Assembly: GCA_036346275.1 (NCBI GenBank)
Contig: CM070730.1
Coordinates: 41,958,918-42,022,917 of the forward strand
Direction: 5' to 3'
DNA: 64,000 nt
Origin: Otatea glauca
Taxonomy: Eukaryota > Streptophyta > Magnoliopsida > Poales > Poaceae
The notes beneath the pieces are model-generated. The model saw nothing but the letters and a program-made list of their open reading frames with translations. It had not been told where the DNA came from and did no database searches. The position numbers and the translations under genes were made by a program. Numbering within the stretch: position 1 is the stretch's first letter; every line of letters begins with the position of its first letter. Below, piece by piece: positions 56,498 through 64,000 of the stretch.

Positions 56498-58573
56498 CTA
56501 AACCATAGTTTTATTTTGAGTTTTTAGTCAAAATATCCACAATTGACACTTAACAATCCAACATTTTCAGATTCCCAAGAAGCAGTTTGATTTTATCATC
56601 TATCCCATTGCTAAATGAGCATGGCTAAGCTTGGTTATTAATCGAATATACCCAATTTGACATTATGTAGTGTCTACCCTTTTTCTATGGTTATCAAGGT
56701 TCACATATCCATACTTATCAAGGAAGTTCCATGAGATATTAGGTATATCTACCAATATTCCAACATATCATTTTTATGACAAGTATGCGCATGCATAATA
56801 GCTTTGCAAACATTGAAAGTAAATATTTGAAGTAATATGATCAATATGGTCAAGGGGGTGCTTGCCTTGCTTATCACAGTCGGGAATAATGTCTGGATCA
56901 TCGGCGAGGTTGTCGTGTACTAAATCAGGCTCGTCGGAATCTACTCGTCGATCATCAAGAATAACATACAATAAATAGCGAACCAATATAAGGGCAAAAA
57001 GAAGACAGATAGAAAATCCAAATAAAAGCTTATTCGGAGAACCATGAGTATCTATTGGTAAGATTTTGATTCATGTTTATGTAGTTATACTGTCTTTTCA
57101 TTGGTGGTTACCTTTACTGCTTTTGGACTAAAAGATATCAAGTATTTCTTGCTTCATGTGAAATAATCATTTTATTTTTAATGAATTCTAGATGCTAAAA
57201 TTATTTGAAGTAAAAAGATTTGTCTTATGGTGATAACATAAAATAGCATGTTGTTAAAAGGATTCAGATGCAAAGCAATGTATTTATAGACTTTTGAATT
57301 ACTCATTCATCACCAAACTTCTTGCTGCCGATTTATTATGGATGCATAACATACCAGGTTATGTCCTAAATCTTCATGTGCTATTTATTAGATGCATGCA
57401 TGGTCTTATATGAACACATACCCATATACACACACATATATATATACATATGCTTACTTATGCCCTTTATACTAGAACACAACCTATTTCCATAACCCAT
57501 TAGTTATCCAATGTTTTTATCTAGCCTAACATCATACTACTATCATGCTGAAAAAGAAAATGCTTAGCACCCTCCTGAAATTCTTTTCTTATTAATTTAT
57601 TTATTATTATATAATCAAACTAACAATATTTGATTTCAACAAAAAAGACCTAAAATAACTAGTTAACCAAATATTTTTATATGCATGGGTTCATTTAGTC
57701 TATTTTCATATCTACTATTCACCTTTGTATTAAAATATTTTTTTTCCAGAATAGATTTTCAAAATGTTTTTGCATATTCTGGAAGCTCTTGATTTTATAT
57801 GAATTTATAAATTGGTTTCATCTCATTTGGATTTAAAATGCGAAAGATATTCAAGTTTGAATTTGAACTAGTTCTGAAAATAAAGAAAAATTGCAAAATA
57901 CGTTTTCGGAATACCGAAAACGTCTTTTGTTTCGCGCCAACAGTGCTGTTCAAATCCGACTGAGCTGCTGACATCTCGGGCCCACCTATCAGTGAGACCG
58001 AACAGGGCACGAGCTAGAGCTCACCGCCGGCGAGGATCCGGTGATGCTCCGGTCCGGCCGAGGGCATGGCTAGCATCAACACACTATTGCACATCTAATG
58101 GTGGTACCCATTCCTACCAGCGACTAGCCGAACCATCTCGCCATCATGGACATGCGGCGACGGAGGAGGCGGCGAGCCGTGCCGGCGACAGAGAGCTTCT
58201 CCGACAGAATCGGTTCCAGTTCTAGCATCAGGGTAACCTAAGCATTCCATTTTACTTAGTTGGAGCTAACAAGAATTGACAGGTGAGCTCACCACCAATC
58301 ACTGGTTTTAGAGAAGAAGGGGGCTCGGTGGCGGCGGAGCTCCAGTCGGAATTTCCTGAAAATAACAGAGGGTTTTCAATGCTTGTGAGCTGGGGATGCT
58401 ATAATAGAAAGCAATTGAAGAATGTTTGCTTGTACCACCTTCAATCGAGCACGATAAGAAATCTAGGGTTCTTCGGCTGATTCGGGAAATTGTGAAATTG
58501 GCATTGTTCGGTGGATGAAATTGGATGAAATAAGAGGGGTTTTGAAGCACTGTCTTTGGCGATCATGCTTCGG

Positions 58574-58581
58574 TATTTATA
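58574..58581 (-). promoter_or_regulatory. TATA box of family-A LTR copy 2
   Basis: The minus strand reads GGCCTATAAATACCG, conserved with 27807-27814. Confidence 0.6.
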
Positions 58582-59730
58582 GGCCAAGGATTCCCTGTAG
58601 ACGAGCCCGTCACCTGGTGTGAACTTGGCTAAGTTTTGTGGTGCCAGAACAGGAGCTAGTATGGGCGGTTTGCGGGAAATCCGGGTAAGGACGATGCGTG
58701 GTGAAGTTCTGCAGAGGTAGTTTCCTCGGGCGAAGCGCAGCTGCCACGGTTGTGCAAACTAAAGCCGGCGAAGCTGCTCCAGTCACATGTGAGCTCGGCT
58801 GCAGTAGGAGAAGAAGAAGGCGGTGGCAGCGGCTGATAGGTGGGACCACACAGTGGATCGGACCCGCGCGGCAGCGAGAGAGGAGGAGAACTCTGATTTT
58901 GACTGAAAGGATGTTGAATTGGGTGCACTGAATCCATTTTCAATCTAATCGTTAAATTAATTAGGAATTTACTGAGTGTACCTGAGCTAGTTTAGAACCT
59001 ACCATAAAAATTTCATACCTATTGGACGCCTGTAGAATTTACAAAACTTCTGACAATGCACTGTGCACAAATTTATGCATTTTGTTTTATATTTATTTAG
59101 GTACTTATATCTTATTCGAAATTTACAAACTTTTTGTGCAGGTTCCTTATGGGCACATTAACCTCCTGTCAAATTTTCACCTTCAGATTCTTAACAATTT
59201 ATTTAATAAAATTCTGACATTGAAGTTTCCAGATTTTTAGCTATTCAGTTTTTGAATTTTTATAAATATCAAACCTAAGGATTATCTCCTGATAATTTAA
59301 CTGCAGATTACTCTATCCAGTGAGAAGATAATATAAAAAATTTCACATCGAAATTATGAACATTTAATTTCTGACATTTTTACTATTGCTAGTCTTGATT
59401 CATTAAATTACCTTTCTTTTCATCATTTAATATTTTGACATGACATTAAAATTATATTTTGTGTTCTGGATAGCTCCACAAATTTTACAAGGATTTTTAT
59501 TATTTTGTTGTTTTACAAATCTTTTCTTATTACTTAAGTAATGGTTGGTTGATTAGAAAAATGAACTTTCTCTTTAAGCAATAATCAAAAGAAATCAAGA
59601 AAACTCATAAAAAATTCAGAAAAACCCAGGGAAATACAAATTAAAACTTATTCAAATATATTATTTAATTTCTTATTATTACCCATTTCTCAAGATGTTA
59701 CACTAACCATTGATTGTAATCCCCGAGCAT

Positions 59731-59852
59731 TGCTCAATACCGCGAGCACGTCTATCCGGATAGATTTTATACTCTGCAGAGGTTATGCACTTTACCTACA
59801 CGACATGGTCGTCTCTTGTTGCCATGCAATTAACACACTTCCTTTGGTATGT
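59731..59852. other. Structured LTR block, family-B copy 2
   Basis: TGCTC (59731-59735) with GAGCA (59744-59748); CTATCCGGATAG (59752-59763, perfect palindrome); CTCT/AGAG (59772-59781); ACACAC (59833-59838) with GTATGT (59847-59852, one mismatch). Confidence 0.6.
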
Positions 59853-62240
59853 CGGCAGAGTGATCATGACAAAACCTTTCGAAAACCTTTATCCCAACAC
59901 TGACCCTCCCCTATGCCATACACTAACCCATCCGTCATTGGAGGTGAAGGTTAAGACCGACATACCGTTAGATTGATGTGTGACGCCACATCCTCCGCTA
60001 TACCCACACTTCCATGTATGCACACTTCTGTGTGATTATCCACATGATGAATCACATATCAAGATATCGGTAATCCTACTTAGTTAGGCCTATCCCATTC
60101 CAGACGTGTAGTTGCAAGATTGACTCAGTTCAAAAGCTCACAAGGTTAAGTCCTTAAGATGACTAGGGCATGACTTCCACAAATCCTCTGCCATTCCTGG
60201 CCCACCTTGACACAGTCCCTTGCCACTTGCCCCAATCTAAATTATTTACCACCCCAGTTGATTACCATGCACCACGTGCCATCAACAAGTCAACATCGTT
60301 TCCTGACATACGTCACTACAACTCAACATCATTGTGTGACAGCACCCGACACACCTTTCATAAACATGTTCCATATTCCATTAATCAAGATTCACTTTTG
60401 ATATTGCAAAAGACATGTGGTATACGTGGCACAGTTAAGCAAACTAAAAACGGTCTAACCAACCCATGTTGATTGCTAATATTAACCAACTAATAATGAA
60501 CCATCCTAGGGTGACAAATAAATCATGGCGTACAAATGAAAAGGTAGGGTATAGATCAAATTGGTAGATTAGCTAGATCCCAAACAATTCTGAAACAGTT
60601 ATACGCATAAAATTTCATGCAATAATGTAAATCAACATAGCAGTTTTCGAAAACTGGGTTCAACATGATCAAAAGACAACTTGCCTTAGTAAAGCCCTTA
60701 TTCTTGCACTGGACCATGGTCTTGGTTCAACGTCTACGCGTATCGAGAGAAAGTACCAAATAAATACCAAAAGAGAGAGCAAATACACTATACAAATCAA
60801 ATAAAATTCATCATTAAATCTATCTCAATTTTTGGAAATTTGAATCACCTCAATCGGAGCTCGTACGAGGGAGAACAGGCTCTCGAAAGATTCAAAAATC
60901 CTAAAAATCAGATAATTGGAAAATCAATAATAACTCGAATTATTTTTAAACTGAAAAAACCTTTTACAACGCATGCTGATGTCAGCTCTCAATCCGACTA
61001 TTCAAGACCCGATACGTGTCCTCTGATCTTTGCACCCACGGGACTAGATGACGGTCCTTGAATCTCGCTCGGTGGACTTGGTCCATATACCCCCGCAACT
61101 GACAGGTGGGGCCGACGGGATGCCAACCAAGCGTCCACGCGATACTGACCGGTTAGACACCTCACCCCGAAAGGCTGATATGGCGCCGATGTGGCTCCTC
61201 GCTGGCAGGCACGAGCACAACCGTGACCAGCCACATAAGCGGCGGTGGCGCAAGACCCAACGGTCATCGCCGGCGACCAACTTCAGCGAAATACTAACCT
61301 AATTGACGTCACGAACACTTTGACGTGCTTACCTTTTACTCCGACAAACCAAATCAGTGGCGGCAACACCGTTTTTCCTGACGGCGACAGCCTTCTTGAC
61401 GATCCGAAGACGCCAAGCGTCCCGGTCCAATCCGAAATGCGCACAACGTGCCCCACGTCATGCTGAAACTAACAGCACCAGTGATTGCCCTAGAATATCA
61501 CCGATGGCGGCGAATCGAGGGTTTTTCCGTTGCAGCTACTCACGAACAAAAGCTAAAATCGCAACGAATCCGCAGCGCCTTGAATTTGATAAACCTGGGG
61601 TATGCGTTCTATGCCGTTATTTGATCCCAATACGCTCCTTATAAAGCCAGGAGAGTCCGCGCCGTGCACGATCCGGGGATTGAGTCCATGGCGGCGCAAG
61701 GGTGCTCAGAACAGAGTTCGTTCGGAAGACGATAACCCCTAGCATGCCACCTGTCCCCACGAACGGCTGGATGCGACGCGGTTCAGGTCAATCCCAACCC
61801 TACATGGAAATCCAACGACCTCAAAGCGATTGGAGATCTGAAACTATGCCGACGATCCGATCGAGATTGAACGATCACGCACTTAGGGTTAGGGTTGGAC
61901 TGAAACCACTGGGCTGGGCCCACCATCCAAACACTATTAATAGATTTACAAAACCTTTTTGATTTAAAACAATTTCAGAAAAAAGATTAGTTTAGTTAAG
62001 GCAAATAAAATATCATACAAATTCTAGAAAATTTCCAAAAATATTTTGAGATATTTAGAACTTACATAAAATATTTTTGTCAAAACTTTATTTAAACTTT
62101 TCACAGAATCAAATAATATACATAATAAGCAAAATTCAAAAATGCATAATAAATTCCAGAAAATCTCAAAATTCACAAAATTCACAAAATGCATAAATAA
62201 AATTATTATATTATTTTGAGCCGAATTTTGGGATGTTAGA

Positions 62241-62459
62241 GATGTGCATGTGTAGCAACTTGTGTAGAAGGCTGCCGCCATGTTGCGCCTCGCCACCGTC
62301 GCAATGTTGTCGGCTTCGCCACACCCCCTCCTGCCAACCTTGTGGTGCCAAACCCTAAAACTTGTGTGCCACCTACCTACTCTACCTCACCACCCATGCC
62401 AACAAGTGTACCACCGAGCCATCGCCTCGTCCTACTAATCGCGTCACTGCCCCTAGAGC
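62241..62459. other. Unassigned DNA between the family-B LTR and the hAT-like element
   Basis: Moderately GC-rich, CCACC- and GCC-rich, no convincing frame. The sequence appears to resume at 63781 after the hAT-like element. Confidence 0.35.
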
Positions 62460-63780
62460 CAGGGTTCAAAATTTCAGCGAAATTTCAGAAATTTTACCCA
62501 TGATTTCAGATTTCGACCGAGGACAAGATTATAAATCCTGGTGGAATAAAAAATTTTGAAAAACAAAATCAAATTTTTACCGTGATTTTAGAAATTTCGG
62601 GTATTTTGACTGGATTTTATGTTTTTTGGACCGGATTTAGGACAATACCCCCTTAAGAATGTCTTCCCTATTTTGTATGATATTAATAAAGGACAATACC
62701 TCTTAAGAATACCAAGAATTAAAACTCTCGGGTGGCATGAGGCGTTAGGCAGCATCGAGGGATATTGGTGGAGTTGAAAGTTACTAGAAGCAAGCTAGTG
62801 GAGATTGGAGTAGCAGCGAAGAAACCACCTGGCAATTACCACCATGCAATCTGGCGGCATCAAAGCGTCGAGGCGGTACGATTCGCAGGCGTTGAGGCGA
62901 GAGCTCATTTATAAGAGAAGACCAGCTCTTCCTTACCCACCATGTAATTAAACTTAGAATACCTATAAGGAGTAGTGGTTGCTACTGCACCGATGAGGAG
63001 TACTGGTGGAGTTGAGAGTTACTAGAAGCAAAAGCTAGTTGAGTAGCAACGAAAAAACCACCCGGCCTTTACCACTATGCAGTCGGGCCGTTCAGGTACC
63101 AGCCGCCGCACCACCACGCTGTGCCAGAGAACTCTAGGGCCGATGGTGGGAGCGTCGCGTCCAGCGCCACCACCCTTCCGGGTGTCTCACTGTTCTTGGC
63201 TGCCGCCATGAGCTTCAAGCTGGCGATCTTGCTGCCCGGGGATGAGGAAGCATGCATCAAAGAACCCACCCGGTACCTCCTTTTAGCCTCCCATCTCCTC
63301 CTGGCATCTCCTCCGCCACTTTGCTCAAGTGATGTACTGAAGTGATTGTTCGTGATGTATTGAAGAGCCTGAAGCGTAGCAGAGATCCCCGTACTGAGGC
63401 CCTCAAGTGCATCTACGTCTACATCAAGCAGCACAACATCTAGGTATTCGAGCAAAACCCCAACCATGTGTCTGTATGTGTAGTTTGTTCAGGGCAGTTG
63501 ATTTGGATGCCAAAAATGAAGTGTAGCTTGTATGATTTTTTTTTCATATTTTTTCCAAATTTTTCTAGCCTCGGAAGACCATTTCATAGTAGGTTGAAAA
63601 TCACCAAATTTTTGGCAAATTCCACCAAACTTTGGGTGATTTTGGCTAAAATTTCATTTTTCTCATTTTCAAATTTACCGGATTTCAATTTTTCTTTTTT
63701 GAATTTCATCCAGGATTTGGCCAAAAATTCAGATTTCGTCCACCTCTGAGATGTGATCCGAATTTTTTTTTGAAACCATG
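62460..63780. mobile_element. hAT-like non-autonomous element, 1.3 kb
   Basis: The left end is CAGGGTTCAAAATTTC; the right end read inward is CATGGTTTCAAAAAAA. Flanking 8-mers are CCTAGAGC and CCTGGCGC (6 of 8). The outer parts are rich in AAATTTC/GAAATTT words, as in the smaller element at 21693-22079. The middle (62860-63470) is different: GC-rich, with a near-duplicated phrase TGGTGGAGTTGARAGTTACT at 62768 and 63004 and coding-like frames on both strands. It may be a filler or captured segment. No transposase. Confidence 0.5.
63075..63467 (-). other. Unrecognised GC-rich frame inside the hAT-like element
   Basis: A 130-residue minus-strand frame, overlapped by a 74-residue plus-strand frame (63121-63345) reading VSLFLAAAMSFKLAILLPG. 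I recognise no family in either. GC content contrasts with the AT-rich element ends, so a captured gene piece is possible, but the frame could be chance in GC-rich DNA. Not called as a gene. Confidence 0.25.
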
Positions 63781-64000
63781 CCTGGCGCTTCTGGCATGCT
63801 GCATACGCTGCAAACTCACCGAAAAGTCCTGCACTCCGCTCCGCCGGCATCCTTTTCTGCTTGGCCACGATTCTTTGCTCACAGACCAAGCTGCAATCCT
63901 CCCTCCCCACAGCTATAAAGGGGTGCACCAAAGTCACCCCTAGCCCCTCCGTTCTCCCTTTGTTGCCCTGCCCAGATCTCCTATGCCATTGTCCTCCAGG
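63781..64000 (+). promoter_or_regulatory. TATA-containing promoter-like region at the window edge
   Basis: CAGCTATAAAGGGGTGCACC has TATAAAG at 63914-63920, followed by a C/T-rich stretch (TCACCCCTAGCCCCTCC) typical of plant 5' leaders. No ATG-led frame is visible before the window ends. It could belong to a host gene starting beyond 64000 or to another LTR. Confidence 0.35.

Larger units (their letters stand above)
55189..59702 (-). mobile_element. Family-A solo LTR, 4514 bp, perfect TSD
   Basis: TGTAGGCCCCCA to GATGTTACA, flanked by CTAAC at 55184-55188 and 59703-59707. It matches the family-A LTR at 22591-28919 minus the Sirevirus insert. No interior is left, so unequal recombination between two LTRs is inferred. 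It contains the structured blocks (55872-55995 and 56380-56497), a 24-nt perfect hairpin at 57900-57923 and a minus-strand TATA box at 58574-58581. Confidence 0.92.
54566..62240 (-). mobile_element. Family-B LTR, copy 2, interrupted by a family-A solo LTR
   Basis: Begins TATCAGGACCC (expected TG mutated to TA) beside the PBS and ends GGGATGTTAGA (expected TTACA). Net length without the 4.5-kb insertion is about 3.16 kb. It includes the structured block at 59731-59852 and a GC-rich part (61000-61780) with the TATA-like CTTTATAAGG on the minus strand near 61638. It would be the 5' LTR of a minus-strand element whose interior is mostly lost. Confidence 0.75.

Noticed and set aside
39474..62240. 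Family-B LTRs at 39474-42264 and 54566-62240 as the two ends of one element
   Set aside because: No purine tract beside 42264, the interior is mostly other LTRs, and the left LTR is truncated; a pair cannot be shown.

Overview
The window is plant nuclear DNA, almost certainly from a grass (Poaceae). Evidence: a Tat-type Ty3/gypsy element with the two-RNase-H layout, Sirevirus-type Ty1/copia elements with a DSGCSRHMTG protease motif, a family of very long LTRs with gag-only interiors, a CACTA end, hAT miniatures and a PIF/Harbinger transposase remnant. I see no intact host gene, rRNA, tRNA or CRISPR array. Nearly everything is mobile DNA nested in older mobile DNA, as expected of a gene-poor intergenic or pericentromeric region. 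No species call is justified.

Layout. 1-11953: minus-strand LARD-like element with 5.4-kb LTRs (left one cut by the window edge), a 4.4-kb interior with a decayed multi-zinc-knuckle Gag, a PBS and a PPT. It sits inside the integrase of an older minus-strand Tat element (11954-19181). 19182-22590: GC-rich tract, CACTA remnant, TRIM (20395-21355), hAT miniature (21693-22079), unassigned U3-like DNA. 22591-28919: long family-A solo LTR interrupted by a Sirevirus solo LTR (23700-25346). 29027-32328: another solo LTR with perfect target-site duplication (TSD). The A LTR and this one both landed in a 36-bp GC-rich minisatellite. 32329-34398: 320-bp duplication and a PIF/Harbinger transposase pseudogene. 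34399-42264: plus-strand long LTR, a rearranged Sirevirus RT and LTR fragment, then a minus-strand family-B LTR. 42265-51993: family-C LTR split by an 8.7-kb Sirevirus (42835-51528, TSD CTATC). 51994-54565: LTR fragments and an interior fragment with a PBS. 54566-62240: family-B LTR split by a 4.5-kb family-A solo LTR (55189-59702, TSD CTAAC). 62241-64000: short unassigned DNA, a 1.3-kb hAT-like element, and a promoter-like TATA region at the edge.

The most interesting signal is not a gene. The long LTR families (LARD, A, B, partly D) are diverged overall but share a block in which four consecutive short palindromes or hairpins keep their pairing while their sequence changes. A second block shows the same behaviour in a long-range stem. 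This looks like a conserved structured element in LTRs that encode little or nothing.

How the parts work together: the gag-only and solo-LTR copies could move only with enzymes from autonomous relatives. The Tat and Sirevirus pol genes here are themselves broken. TATA boxes, PBS and PPT sites remain recognisable, and the TSDs order the insertions: Tat older than LARD, family-A LTR older than the Sirevirus solo LTR, family-B LTR older than the A solo LTR, family-C LTR older than the 8.7-kb Sirevirus.
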